Numbered from the stretch's first letter, positions 1 through 8,398 are shown. The stretch: 64,000 nucleotides of DNA from an uncultured Prevotella sp. (GCA_946548085.1 CAMNPN010000090.1:22662-86661); one strand, 5' to 3'. The notes: generated by a model not told the origin, from the letters alone. A program made the numbers and translations.

Positions 1-43
1 TATAGAACACGATGAACAGCGCAATCCAAAAGACGATCTTCAT
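1..43 (-). CDS. N-terminus of a membrane-anchored protein (partial)
   Basis: The minus strand opens with an ATG at 41-43 followed by 14 codons reading MKIVFWIALFIVFY, then the window ends. This is a very hydrophobic start, consistent with an N-terminal membrane helix. Bacteroidales family 2 glycosyltransferases often begin this way, but too little is visible to name it. It lies downstream of the RNase G/E gene on the same strand, separated by about 165 bases that hold short GTTTAC repeats. Confidence 0.4.
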   Translation of the reverse strand, partial: MKIVFWIALFIVFY

Positions 44-45
44 TT

Positions 46-198
46 TGTTTACGGTTTACAGTAAATGTTTACAGTTTACAGTTTACGGTTTACAGATGAA
101 TACATTTGTAGGCAGAGAGTAACTTTGCCGGTTACTGCTGGCTGTGAGTGGCTTTGCTTGGTAATCATCTGTAAACTGTAAACCGTAAACTGTAAACT
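46..198. repeat. GTTTACR heptamer repeats in two opposed arms
   Basis: From 46 to 95 the plus strand reads as consecutive copies of GTTTACA or GTTTACG (7-base period, one degenerate unit). From about 171 to 198 the complementary form (TGTAAAC, CGTAAAC) appears. The two blocks could pair into a long hairpin with a loop of about 75 bases. The array lies just downstream of the RNase G/E stop codon, and a third small block lies just upstream of that gene at 1791-1820. Confidence 0.75.
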
Positions 199-208
199 CA
201 AATAATTC

Positions 209-1780
209 TCAACTGTCCGTCTCTTCCTGCATATCGATAAACTGCTTGTTGCTGTCGTAGAACTCGTATTGCAGGAAAGCCAATTTCTGCGAGGGTATCA
301 CACGGACGCCGAGTCCGTATTTCATTTGCCATTGGCGCTTCAGGCTGAAGACGCCTTTGTTGATGTAGGCTGCCACGTATGGATGTACGTGCAGATAGAA
401 CTTCTTGATACCAATCTTGTTAACCAGATTGTCAATCTTATTCTCTAATGTGTCCGTAAAGAGGATGCTGGACTTGATAGTGCCTTTTCCGAAGCAGGTG
501 GGACAGGTCTCCTCTACGTTCACCGTCATGGCTGGCCTCACTCGCTGGCGGGTGATCTGCATCAGTCCGAACTTCGACAGCGGTAGGATGTTGTGCTTGG
601 CACGATCCTTCTGCATATTCTTGCACATCCGCTCGTAAAGTAGCTGACGGTCTTCTGGCAGCTTCATATCAATGAAGTCTACGATGATGATGCCGCCCAT
701 GTCTCGAAGCCGTAACTGGCGTGCCAGCTCGTCGGCAGCACCCAGATTCGTTTCCAGGGCGTTTGCTTCCTGACCGTTCTCCTTCTTGATGCGTGTGCCG
801 CTGTTTACGTCTACTACGTGCATAGCCTCGGTCGTCTCGATGATAAGATAGGCGCCGTGCTTGTAGTTGACGGTCTTTCCAAATCCAGATTTCAGCTGTT
901 TGGTGACGTTGAAATTGTCGAAGATAGGTACTGAGCCATTGTATAGCTTGACAATTTCTTTTTTCTCTGGAGCGATAATCCCCAGATAGTTCTTGATTTC
1001 GTCGAAGATTTGAGCGTCGTTGATATGGATACCATCATAGGTGGGATTGAAAAGATCACGAAGCAATGCCACAGATCTGCTTTCCTCCTCAAAACAGAGC
1101 TTAGGAAGTTCCGTCGTCTTCTGTACTTTCGTGATGGTGTCTTCCCAACGTTTGAGCAACACTTTCAATTCTGCATCGAGTTCTGCAGCGCGCTTCCCTT
1201 CGGCCACCGTGCGGACGATGACACCGAAATTCTTCGGCTTGATACTTTGGATCAGCTGTTTCAGACGGCTACGCTCCTCACCACGCTTGATCTTTGTCGA
1301 GACGGATACGCTGTCGTCAAAGGGTATCAGTACCAGATAGCGCCCTGCGAAACTGAGTTCGCACGTCAGGCGCGGACCTTTGGTGTTGATAGGTTCCTTG
1401 ACAATCTGGACGAGGAGTTCCTGGCCTACTTTCAGTGTGTTGGCAATACTCCCGTCTTTTTTCAGCTCTGGCTGGATGTTGGCCTTCTGGATAGGATAAA
1501 GCTTCTTCCGGTCGCTAACTACCTGTTTAAGGTATTTCTCAAAAGAATAAAACTGACTTCCCAGGTCAAGATAGTGCAAGAAAGCTACGCGCTCTGCACC
1601 GACATCGACGAAGCAGGCATTCAGTCCGGGCATGATCTTCTTGACCTTTGCCGCGTAGATGTTGCCTACCGAGAACGACTCGGTGCGCTGCTCCTGCTGG
1701 TATTCTACCAGCTGCTTGTCTTCGAGCAGGGCTATCGAGATGTCTTTAGGCTGAACATCGATGATTACTTCACTTGTCAT
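209..1780 (-). CDS. rng: Ribonuclease G/E family endoribonuclease
   Basis: This 523-residue protein is a Rne/Rng family endoribonuclease, expected to act in the cytoplasm in RNA processing and decay. An S1 RNA-binding segment begins near residue 37 (GNIYAAKVKKIMPGLNACFV). The DNase-I-like catalytic core holds the two expected aspartates, D324 in HVVDVNSG and D368 in IIIVDF. The zinc-link CPTC follows at 426-429. Length and the lack of a long C-terminal scaffold fit RNase G or the short E/G form. It is downstream of HU and the COX24-like mini-protein on the same strand. GTTTAC-type micro-repeats flank it on both sides. Confidence 0.95.
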   Translation of the reverse strand: MTSEVIIDVQPKDISIALLEDKQLVEYQQEQRTESFSVGNIYAAKVKKIMPGLNACFVDVGAERVAFLHYLDLGSQFYSFEKYLKQVVSDRKKLYPIQKANIQPELKKDGSIANTLKVGQELLVQIVKEPINTKGPRLTCELSFAGRYLVLIPFDDSVSVSTKIKRGEERSRLKQLIQSIKPKNFGVIVRTVAEGKRAAELDAELKVLLKRWEDTITKVQKTTELPKLCFEEESRSVALLRDLFNPTYDGIHINDAQIFDEIKNYLGIIAPEKKEIVKLYNGSVPIFDNFNVTKQLKSGFGKTVNYKHGAYLIIETTEAMHVVDVNSGTRIKKENGQEANALETNLGAADELARQLRLRDMGGIIIVDFIDMKLPEDRQLLYERMCKNMQKDRAKHNILPLSKFGLMQITRQRVRPAMTVNVEETCPTCFGKGTIKSSILFTDTLENKIDNLVNKIGIKKFYLHVHPYVAAYINKGVFSLKRQWQMKYGLGVRVIPSQKLAFLQYEFYDSNKQFIDMQEETDS

Positions 1781-1790
1781 GTCTCTTAAC

Positions 1791-1820
1791 TTGTAAACTG
1801 TAAACGGTAAACCGTAAACT
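1791..1820. repeat. GTAAAC micro-repeat upstream of rng
   Basis: The plus strand carries four short units (GTAAACT, GTAAACG, GTAAACC, GTAAACT) directly upstream of the rng start codon. The unit is the complement of the one in the array at 46-95. Because it lies in the rng leader it is probably transcribed. Confidence 0.65.
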
Positions 1821-1845
1821 AAAAACCGGGTTGTCTAATAAATAC

Positions 1846-1892
1846 GAAAGGGTGTGTCGCTATCCTTACGGATTAGCATACACACTCCTTTC
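1846..1892 (-). terminator. Two-part hairpin between the mini-protein gene and rng
   Basis: GAAAGGGTGTGT at 1846-1857 pairs with ACACACTCCTTTC at 1880-1892 with one bulge, and TATCC/GGATTA pairs inside. It is downstream of the 29-residue gene and upstream of rng. The following minus-strand sequence is only moderately T-rich, so it could be a weak terminator, an attenuator or an RNA-stability element. Confidence 0.45.
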
Positions 1893-1918
1893 ATTTCCTT
1901 AGTGGTCACAGCAAGTGA

Positions 1919-2008
1919 TTACTTGCTCTTGTGACGATTCTTACGCAGTCTCTTCTTGCGCTTGTGAGTAGCCATCTTGTGGCCCTTCTTCTTTTTTCCG
2001 TTTGGCAT
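1919..2008 (-). CDS. 29-residue AURKAIP1/COX24 (mS38-like) ribosomal mini-protein
   Basis: The product is 29 residues, starts MPNGKKKKGHKMATHKRKKR and is almost entirely lysine, arginine and histidine. This matches the AURKAIP1/COX24 domain family, related to mitochondrial ribosomal protein mS38 and the actinobacterial small ribosomal protein bS22. Bacteroidetes genomes commonly carry such a gene. It would bind the small ribosomal subunit. It lies between HU and rng on the same strand, 44 bases after the HU stop, and is probably co-transcribed with HU. Its size makes it easy for gene finders to miss. Confidence 0.85.
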   Translation of the reverse strand: MPNGKKKKGHKMATHKRKKRLRKNRHKSK

Positions 2009-2052
2009 AATTGTTTATTTTTAAATGAATTCTAATAGAGTTTCTCGTTTGT

Positions 2053-2328
2053 TTACAGCATCTTTTCTAAGAAATTCTTTGCAGGCTTGAACGAAGGAAT
2101 GTCACGAGCCTCAATCATCAGTGTGGTGTTCTTGGAAATGTTACGGGCCGTCTTCTTGGCACGATGCTTGATACCGAATGTACCGAAACCGCGTAAGTAA
2201 ACAGGCTCTTTGTTTTCAGCAAGACTGATGCGGATTGTTTCCATGAACGCCTCGACAGTTGTAGCAACATCTTTCTTTGCTACACCCGTTTCCTCAGCAA
2301 TCTGATTGATGATGTCTGCCTTTGTCAT
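2053..2328 (-). CDS. HU family DNA-binding protein
   Basis: This 91-residue protein has the full length and pattern of HU/IHF histone-like proteins. It starts MTKADIINQIAEETGVAKKDV (helical dimerisation part) and continues with YLRGFGTFGIKHRAKKTARN, the beta-arm region that enters the DNA minor groove. It is expected to bend and compact DNA as a dimer. A promoter -7 box lies about 60 bases upstream at 2389-2396. It is the first gene of a probable HU / COX24-like / rng transcript. Confidence 0.95.
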   Translation of the reverse strand: MTKADIINQIAEETGVAKKDVATTVEAFMETIRISLAENKEPVYLRGFGTFGIKHRAKKTARNISKNTTLMIEARDIPSFKPAKNFLEKML

Positions 2329-2388
2329 CTTGTTGTTTATTTCTATTTATTAATAATGTGTATTTATTGATATTCTCAAATTGGACTG

Positions 2389-2396
2389 CAAAGTTA
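2389..2396 (-). promoter_or_regulatory. Promoter -7 box for HU
   Basis: The minus strand reads TAACTTTG, a match to the Bacteroidetes -7 consensus TAnnTTTG. A clear TTTG at the expected -33 position is not seen; the bases there are TTCG-like. Transcription would start about 55 bases before the HU start codon. Confidence 0.6.
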
Positions 2397-3099
2397 CTGT
2401 TTTTCAGCGAGATACCGAAACATTATTGGACTTTTTTTTGTTTTTTTGGCATTTTTCTTTCCTCAGGCCTTGTAAACTTGCTCTTTTTCTCCATAAATCT
2501 CTTTTATCTTCATTTTTAGTGTTACCCCATGGCTTGTCGTTTGCCTATGGCGCAAAGGATATGATTTTGCTATCTGTATGTGGCAAAATATGGGGTACGT
2601 TCATAGGGATGCCTTCTAACACGCTCTCTGATGCCTTCTACGATGGTAAAGGATGTCTGTTTACAGCATAAGTGATGGCACTTTAGGGGGTATAGCAGGC
2701 ATTAGCGACTGCATAAAGTGCCATACTATACTCCGTTAGGAGATATTATTAACGCACTTTATCCATAGGGGGTGAAAAATGTGGTGTAAGGCTCTGATAT
2801 ATAATAAGTTATACAGTTTCCCAGGTGACGGAGGTGACTATAATATGCAAAGTCGCGTATAGGAAAAATAAAAAAGTGGCACTTTAATATTTTCCTATAG
2901 AGAGATGTGTAAAACATGGTCACCTCCGTCACCTCGGAAGTGCTGTAACGCTCTCGAAATCAGGATGTTAAAGCATGTCATTCGCAAGGACTTAAGATAA
3001 CACGTGAATTTTAAGGATAGGAGTGCTCTTGAAGAGTTGTCGTATCTCTTGCTGCCGAATGCGGAAGAATATCCATTCGCAGATATGAGTGACGGACTA
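2397..3099. other. Gene-free interval with short inverted repeats
   Basis: About 700 bases between the HU promoter and the thrC terminator hold no credible gene; short open frames here lack recognisable products. The interval contains several copies of the decamer TGGCACTTTA: direct at 2676-2685 and 2877-2886, inverted at 2714-2723, and a partial copy near 2752-2761. A nested inverted repeat occupies 2821-2941 and is listed separately. It may be the remains of a mobile or regulatory element. Confidence 0.6.
2821..2941. repeat. Nested three-part inverted repeat
   Basis: Three palindromic layers share one centre. Outer arms AGGTGACGGAGGTGAC (2823-2838) and its exact complement (2919-2934) are 16 bases. 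Middle arms TATAGGAAAA-type (2858-2870) and TATTTTCCTATA (2888-2899) match apart from one extra A. The core AAAGTG-G-CACTTT (2873-2885) is an inverted repeat with one spacer base. The whole could fold into a long interrupted hairpin. No gene overlaps it. Confidence 0.75.
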
Positions 3100-3100
3100 T

Positions 3101-3129
3101 AAAAAAATCCCCGATCTGATCGGGGATTT
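3101..3129 (-). terminator. Intrinsic terminator after thrC
   Basis: AAATCCCCGATC (3105-3116) and GATCGGGGATTT (3118-3129) form a strong GC-rich stem. On the minus strand it is followed by a run of T. It lies five bases after the thrC stop codon and closes the thrA-ApgM-thrC transcript. Confidence 0.9.
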
Positions 3130-3134
3130 TCTGT

Positions 3135-4547
3135 TTATCGATTCATCAGGTATTGCTTGAAATCGTCAAAGTCTTTCGTCATCGGCGTGCTCTGCTTCTC
3201 GCCTTGCATGAAGGCCTGGAGGCGGGCGGGGATATCGACATCGATGTTGAGGATGTCGTCTACCTTCTCCTTGAACTTAGCGGGATGGGCCGTCTCGCAG
3301 AATACACCCACTTCGCCAGGCTTGAGGCCGTCTTTCAGGGCCTGATAGCCGCAGGCGCCGTGAGGATCGAGGATATAACCTGTCTCCTTGTGGCACTGAC
3401 GCATGGCCTGACGGATCTGTTCGTCGCTGTAGGTGGCACCGCTGATGAGGCTGGTGATGCGCTGGTGGGTCTCTTCGGGCGAGAGCCTGTTGTTCTCGCT
3501 GTAGAGGTTGATGATGCGTGCGAAGTTCGAGGGGTCGCCTACGTCCATGGCGTTGGCAAGCGTCTGCTTTGAGGGCTTCGGCTCGTAACGGCCTGTCTGC
3601 AGGTAATTATAGAAGATGTCGTTGGCGTTGTTGGCAGCGATAAAGCGCTTCACGGGCAATCCCATCTGATGGCCGAAGAGGGCGGAGCAGATGTTGCCGA
3701 AGTTGCCTGACGGCACGCACATTACCAGATCCTCAATTTTTACATTTTTACATTTTTGAATTGTTACATTTTCCTTGAGGCGGGCGTAGGCATTGAAATA
3801 GTAGAAGGCCTGCGGCAGGAATCGGGCAACGTTGATGGAGTTGGCTGATGTCAACTTCATGTGCTGGTTCAGTTCGGCATCCATGAAGGCGTTCTTCACC
3901 AGAGCCTGACAGTCGTCGAAGACACCATCTACCTCAATGGCGGTGATGTTCTTGCCAAGCGTGGTAAACTGGCACTCCTGGATGGGGCTGACCTTTCCCT
4001 TCGGATAGAGCACGTAGACGTGGATGCCGTCTACGCCGAGGAATCCATTGGCAACGGCAGAACCCGTATCGCCGGAGGTGGCCACGAGGACGTTGACAAG
4101 CTTTGAGCTTTGAGCATTGAGCATTGAGCTTTGAGCATTGAACTTTGAGCTTTGAGCATTGAGGCTTGAACTTTCCTGACGGATGAAGTACTGCAGCAGA
4201 CGGGCCATGAAACGGGCACCGACATCCTTGAAGGCGAGGGTAGGGCCGTGGAAGAGTTCGAGTGAGTAGATGTTGTCTGTCACCTTCACCACAGGGCAGT
4301 CGAAGGAGAGTGTGTCGTAGACAATCTGCTTCAGGGCATCGGCCTCTACGTCCTCGCCGAAGAAGGCATCGGCTACGGTATAGGCTATCTCCTGAAAGGA
4401 CATCTTGTCTATGTTGTCGAAGAACGCTTTCGGCAGTGGCTTGATGCGCTCAGGCATGTAGAGACCTCGGTCTTCGGCCAGTCCCTTGACGACGGCCTTA
4501 TGAAGGTCGGCGATGGGAGCATTACCGTTGGTACTATAGTATTTCAT
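3135..4547 (-). CDS. thrC: Threonine synthase
   Basis: This 470-residue PLP enzyme converts O-phosphohomoserine to threonine. The start MKYYSTNGNAPIADLHKAV is typical, the PLP lysine is K107 in LAFKDVGARF, and the phosphate-binding loops ATSGDTGSAVANG (about 157-169) and CVPSGNFGN are present. It is the last gene of a threonine operon. Two in-frame stretches look inserted. Residues about 125-150 (LNAQSSK, FNAQSSM, LNAQSSK) come from ten 7-base units at 4101-4170. A second stretch, ENVTIQKCKNVKIE, comes from 8-base units at 3735-3773. Both lie between conserved elements, so the enzyme is probably still active. Confidence 0.96.
   Translation of the reverse strand: MKYYSTNGNAPIADLHKAVVKGLAEDRGLYMPERIKPLPKAFFDNIDKMSFQEIAYTVADAFFGEDVEADALKQIVYDTLSFDCPVVKVTDNIYSLELFHGPTLAFKDVGARFMARLLQYFIRQESSSLNAQSSKFNAQSSMLNAQSSKLVNVLVATSGDTGSAVANGFLGVDGIHVYVLYPKGKVSPIQECQFTTLGKNITAIEVDGVFDDCQALVKNAFMDAELNQHMKLTSANSINVARFLPQAFYYFNAYARLKENVTIQKCKNVKIEDLVMCVPSGNFGNICSALFGHQMGLPVKRFIAANNANDIFYNYLQTGRYEPKPSKQTLANAMDVGDPSNFARIINLYSENNRLSPEETHQRITSLISGATYSDEQIRQAMRQCHKETGYILDPHGACGYQALKDGLKPGEVGVFCETAHPAKFKEKVDDILNIDVDIPARLQAFMQGEKQSTPMTKDFDDFKQYLMNR
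3735..3773. repeat. 8-base micro-repeat inside thrC
   Basis: The plus strand shows consecutive 8-base units TTTTTACA, TTTTTACA, TTTTTGAA, TTGTTACA and a partial unit. The reading frame is kept and encodes an extra polar stretch just before the conserved EDLVMCVPSGNFGN segment. Confidence 0.7.
4101..4170. repeat. Ten-unit 7-base repeat inside thrC
   Basis: Ten consecutive 7-base units (CTTTGAG, CATTGAG and close variants) span 70 bases. Seven is not a multiple of three, so the protein shows a 7-residue period (LNAQSSK). Gain or loss of one or two units would shift the thrC frame. Confidence 0.85.
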
Positions 4548-4607
4548 GTTTTATTCTGTTTATTGTTTAAAATCTATTGTTTATAGATGATCACTACTGA
4601 GCAACTC

Positions 4608-5867
4608 CTATGATATCTTCATAAGGGCGTGCATGAACTCATCGAGTTTGAGGAGGCCGTAAGCACCTGATACACAACTTACTTCGTCGTACTGCTGAAC
4701 CTCGTCAGCATCGATGCCGCGATGCCAGATGAGGAACGGCACGGGCTGTCCGACGTGGATACGCATCTCTACTGGCGTCAGATGGTCTGGCAGTATGGCG
4801 ATGCATACGGGCTCTGCCCACTTTGACACCTCTTGGTAGATGGGGGCTATCAGTCGCTGGTCGAGATACTCGATGGTCTTCAGTTTCAGTTCCAGGTCGC
4901 CGTCGTGGCCAGCCTCGTCGCTGGCTTCCACATGGACGAAGACGAAGTCGTCTTGCCTCAAGGCCTCGATGGCTGCCTGAGCCTTGCCTTCGTAGTTGGT
5001 GTTGGCCAGACCTGTGGCACCTGGAACCTCGACGATCTTCAGACCTGCATAATGGCCGATGCCTCGTATGAGGTCGACGGCAGAGATGACCGTGCCCGAC
5101 TTTATCTGGGGATATTGTTGCATCAGCGTCTCCATCGAGGGACGATAGCCGCCGCTCCAGGGCCAGATGCTGTTGGCCTGACGCTCACCGCGCTTGGCCC
5201 GCTCGATATTGAAGGGGTGACTGGCCAGCAGGTCCTGAGACTTCAGGATCAGTTCGTTCAGCAGGTCGGCAGTCTGTTGGGGCGTGAGTCTGTTCGGTTC
5301 CTCCGGACAGTCTTCGGCCTTTACCAGCAACGGGCGCCATGCTTCGTTGGGGTGATCATGGGGTGGGGCACAGACAATGTGCTTGGAGCCGCCCTTGATG
5401 ACGAGCAGGTGACGATACTGGATGCCTGTGATGAATTTCACACGCTCACATCCAGCCCGTTCATTAATGGGCTTGGCTAGCGTCTCGTTCAGATAGTCAA
5501 TCAGCACACGGGCATCGTCGGTCTCCAGGTTTCCACCGTTGTGAGTGATGATCTTTCCGTCTGCCAGCGTGATGATGTTGCAGCGGATGGCAAAGTCGTC
5601 ATCTGCCATCTCATAGCCTATCGATGCTGCCTCCAGGGGGCCACGGCCTTCGTACACTTTGTTGAGATCATAGCCAAGGATGGCTGTGTTGGCCACCTCG
5701 GAGCCAGGAGGAAAACCTTCGGGTACCGTGATGAGTCGTCCACAGCGGCCTTCGCGGGCCAACTGGTCCATCATGGGCTTATGGGCATATTGCAGTAAGG
5801 TCTTCCCACCGAGTCGCTCGACGGGAAGATCTGCCATGCCATCACCAAGTATGATGATATGCTTCAT
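4608..5867 (-). CDS. ApgM-type phosphoglycerate mutase homologue, probable homoserine kinase
   Basis: This 419-residue protein belongs to the alkaline-phosphatase-fold family of archaeal-type cofactor-independent phosphoglycerate mutases. Metal ligand D9 lies in IILGDGMAD, and S56 in PPGSEVANTAILGYD fits the serine nucleophile. It sits between thrA and thrC, three bases after its start from the thrA stop, where a ThrB homoserine kinase would be expected, and no GHMP-type ThrB is present. A subgroup of this family in Bacteroidetes and Deltaproteobacteria has been proposed as an alternative homoserine kinase. That role is favoured here by context; glycolytic mutase activity is not excluded. Confidence 0.88.
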   Translation of the reverse strand: MKHIIILGDGMADLPVERLGGKTLLQYAHKPMMDQLAREGRCGRLITVPEGFPPGSEVANTAILGYDLNKVYEGRGPLEAASIGYEMADDDFAIRCNIITLADGKIITHNGGNLETDDARVLIDYLNETLAKPINERAGCERVKFITGIQYRHLLVIKGGSKHIVCAPPHDHPNEAWRPLLVKAEDCPEEPNRLTPQQTADLLNELILKSQDLLASHPFNIERAKRGERQANSIWPWSGGYRPSMETLMQQYPQIKSGTVISAVDLIRGIGHYAGLKIVEVPGATGLANTNYEGKAQAAIEALRQDDFVFVHVEASDEAGHDGDLELKLKTIEYLDQRLIAPIYQEVSKWAEPVCIAILPDHLTPVEMRIHVGQPVPFLIWHRGIDADEVQQYDEVSCVSGAYGLLKLDEFMHALMKIS

Positions 5868-5870
5868 AAG

Positions 5871-8333
5871 TTAGATGTTTGCAATCGACATGATATTGGC
5901 GAAGACGCCGGCAGCAGTAACAGCAGCACCTGCGCCATAGCCCTGAATAAGCATCGGATACTCCTTGTAGCGCTCAGTGGTGAGCAGCACGATGTTGTTC
6001 GATCCCTCCAGGCCATAGAACGGATGGCCATAAGGCACTTCCTTGAGGGCAACACTGGTCTTGAATGATGACGTATCCTTCTCGTCGGCTTCCATCGTAG
6101 CCACAAAGCGCCAGCGCTTGTTCTCGGCCTCGAGCACCTTGCGGCGGGCCTCGAAGTCGGCATCCAGTTCAGGCAGCCGCTTCCAGAAGTCGTCGATAGA
6201 ACCCTCGAAATAACTGTCAGGCACGAAGAGGTGCTTCTCCACGTCGTCCTGCTCCACCTTATAACCAGCCTCACGGGTGAGGATGACGAGTTTGCGGATC
6301 ACATCGGTACCACTGAGGTCAATACGTGGGTCAGGCTCAGAGTAGCGCTGCTCCTTGGCTCGGCGTACAGTCTCGGAGAAGGGCACGTCGGCGGCTATCT
6401 CATTGAAGATGAAGTTCAGTGTTCCTGAGAGGATGGCCTCGATCTTCAGAATCTTATCACCAGAGTTGCACAGGTCGTTGATGGTGCCGATGATCGGCAG
6501 GCCTGCGCCTACATTGGTCTCATAGCGGAACCATACGCCACGGTCGCGGGCCGTCTGCTTCAGTTTCAGATAACTGTCATAGTCGCTGGAGGCTGCGATC
6601 TTATTGGCTGCTACTACTGATATGTTGTGCTCCAGGAAAGTCTGATAGAGGCTGGCTATCTGACGGCTGGCGGTACAGTCTACGAATACGGAGTTGAAGA
6701 TGTTCATCTTCACGATCTCATCCCGCATGTGCTCTGTATTGGCCGGATAGCCTGCACGTAGGATCTTCTCATAGTTGTCGAGGTCGATGCCGTCACGGTC
6801 TAATACGAAGTTGTCGACATCAGAGATACCCACTACGTTCAGTTGCAGGCGCTTGGTCTGCATCAGGTATTGCTGCTGGGTACGTATCTGCTCAAGCAGC
6901 ATGCCGCCAACAGTACCGATACCGCAGATAAAGAGGTTGAGCACCTTGTATTCAGAGAGGAAGAACGAGTCGTGGAGTACGTTGAGGGACTTCCTCAGGA
7001 ATCTGCCATCAACGACGAACGAGATGTTTGTCTCTGAGGCACCCTGTGCACAGGCAATCACGGAGATGCCAGAACGGCCCAGCGTGCCAAACAACTTACC
7101 GGCGATGCCTGGTGTCTGCTTCATGTTCTCACCTACGATGGCAATGGTAGCCAGACCACTCTCCACCAGCATGGGATACATGGCACCTGTTTCAATCTCT
7201 TTGGCAAACTCGGCATTCAGAACCTCTGCAGCGGCTTCTGCATCTTCGTCACGCACACCAATAGAGGTGGAGTTCTCGGAAGATGCCTGTGACACCATGA
7301 AGACGGAGATGCCCTTGTTAGCCAATGTGGTGAAGATACGACGGTTTACACCAATGACACCCACCATCGAAAGACCTGTCACCGTGATCAGTGAGGTGCC
7401 CTTGATGCTCGAGATTCCCTTGATGGGCTTGTTGTCGTCTTCGATCTTTGCCTTGATGAGGGTGCCTGGGTGTTCGGGATTGAAGGTGTTCTTCACCTTA
7501 ATGGGTATATTCTTGACGCAGACGGGATAGATGGTCGGCGGGTAAATAACTTTCGCACCGAAGTTACAGAGTTCCATCGCCTCTACGTATGAGAGTTCGT
7601 TGATGGTATAAGCGCTCTTGATTACTTTGGGGTCGGCAGTCATGAAACCGTCTACGTCAGTCCAAATCTCAAGCACTTCTGCATTGAGTACGGCGGCTAA
7701 TATAGAAGCGGTGTAATCGCTGCCACCACGACCTAAGTTAGTCGTCTCGTGGGTGTCACGGTCTCTGGCGATGAAACCAGGCACTACATAGACGCTCTTG
7801 TCACTGATATCCTTGAATGTCTCTTTCACTAACTGAGTCGTCAGGTCGGCATCAATCACATGCTTGCCCAATTTCTTCTCAGTCCGGATGAAATCGCGGC
7901 TGTTCATGCGAATGCCGTTCTTGATCATCGCTGCCACGATGTGGGAACTCAGACGCTCACCGTAAGAAACGATCGTGTCCTCAGTCTTCTTCGAGAGGTC
8001 ATGGATCAGGTACACGCCATAGAAGATACTCTTTAACTGGTCAAAGAGTTGGTCTACGTTGTTAAATAAATCTACGCGCTTTTTGTCGTCTGTGATGATG
8101 GTGTCGATCATCTGGTGGTGACGCTTGACCATCGCGTCGAATTCCTCGCGATAGTGCTCGTCGCCCTGTTTGGCCATCTGCGACGTGGCAATCAGTTTGT
8201 CGGTGATGCCGTCGAGTGCGCTTACTACTACAATGACAGGTTGCGTCCGAGCCTCTGTCTCCACAATTTCTTTTAAGCTCAAAATGCTTTTTACGGAACC
8301 TACGGACGTTCCGCCGAATTTCATTACTTTCAT
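5871..8333 (-). CDS. thrA: Bifunctional aspartate kinase / homoserine dehydrogenase
   Basis: This protein of about 820 residues catalyses two steps of the threonine and methionine route. The N-terminal aspartokinase starts MKVMKFGGTSVG and is followed by ACT-like regulatory segments (SVFMVSQASSENSTSIGV; SVIACAQGASETNISFVV), which suggests feedback control. The C-terminal homoserine dehydrogenase begins at the NAD-binding motif GIGTVGG and contains the dehydrogenase segment VAANKIAASSDYDSY. The ATG at 8331-8333 is preferred over a TTG four codons upstream. It is first in the operon thrA / ApgM-like / thrC, with a promoter at 8399-8429. Confidence 0.96.
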   Translation of the reverse strand: MKVMKFGGTSVGSVKSILSLKEIVETEARTQPVIVVVSALDGITDKLIATSQMAKQGDEHYREEFDAMVKRHHQMIDTIITDDKKRVDLFNNVDQLFDQLKSIFYGVYLIHDLSKKTEDTIVSYGERLSSHIVAAMIKNGIRMNSRDFIRTEKKLGKHVIDADLTTQLVKETFKDISDKSVYVVPGFIARDRDTHETTNLGRGGSDYTASILAAVLNAEVLEIWTDVDGFMTADPKVIKSAYTINELSYVEAMELCNFGAKVIYPPTIYPVCVKNIPIKVKNTFNPEHPGTLIKAKIEDDNKPIKGISSIKGTSLITVTGLSMVGVIGVNRRIFTTLANKGISVFMVSQASSENSTSIGVRDEDAEAAAEVLNAEFAKEIETGAMYPMLVESGLATIAIVGENMKQTPGIAGKLFGTLGRSGISVIACAQGASETNISFVVDGRFLRKSLNVLHDSFFLSEYKVLNLFICGIGTVGGMLLEQIRTQQQYLMQTKRLQLNVVGISDVDNFVLDRDGIDLDNYEKILRAGYPANTEHMRDEIVKMNIFNSVFVDCTASRQIASLYQTFLEHNISVVAANKIAASSDYDSYLKLKQTARDRGVWFRYETNVGAGLPIIGTINDLCNSGDKILKIEAILSGTLNFIFNEIAADVPFSETVRRAKEQRYSEPDPRIDLSGTDVIRKLVILTREAGYKVEQDDVEKHLFVPDSYFEGSIDDFWKRLPELDADFEARRKVLEAENKRWRFVATMEADEKDTSSFKTSVALKEVPYGHPFYGLEGSNNIVLLTTERYKEYPMLIQGYGAGAAVTAAGVFANIMSIANI

Positions 8334-8398
8334 ATTTCTATGCAATTTATCTTACCGTCGGTACCCCTTCACAATGGGGGACTTCTCCAACGGCGGTG

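Noticed and set aside
2322..2671. Two small plus-strand frames in the HU-thrC interval
   Set aside because: Low-complexity hydrophobic translations, no promoter match, and they cross the HU promoter.
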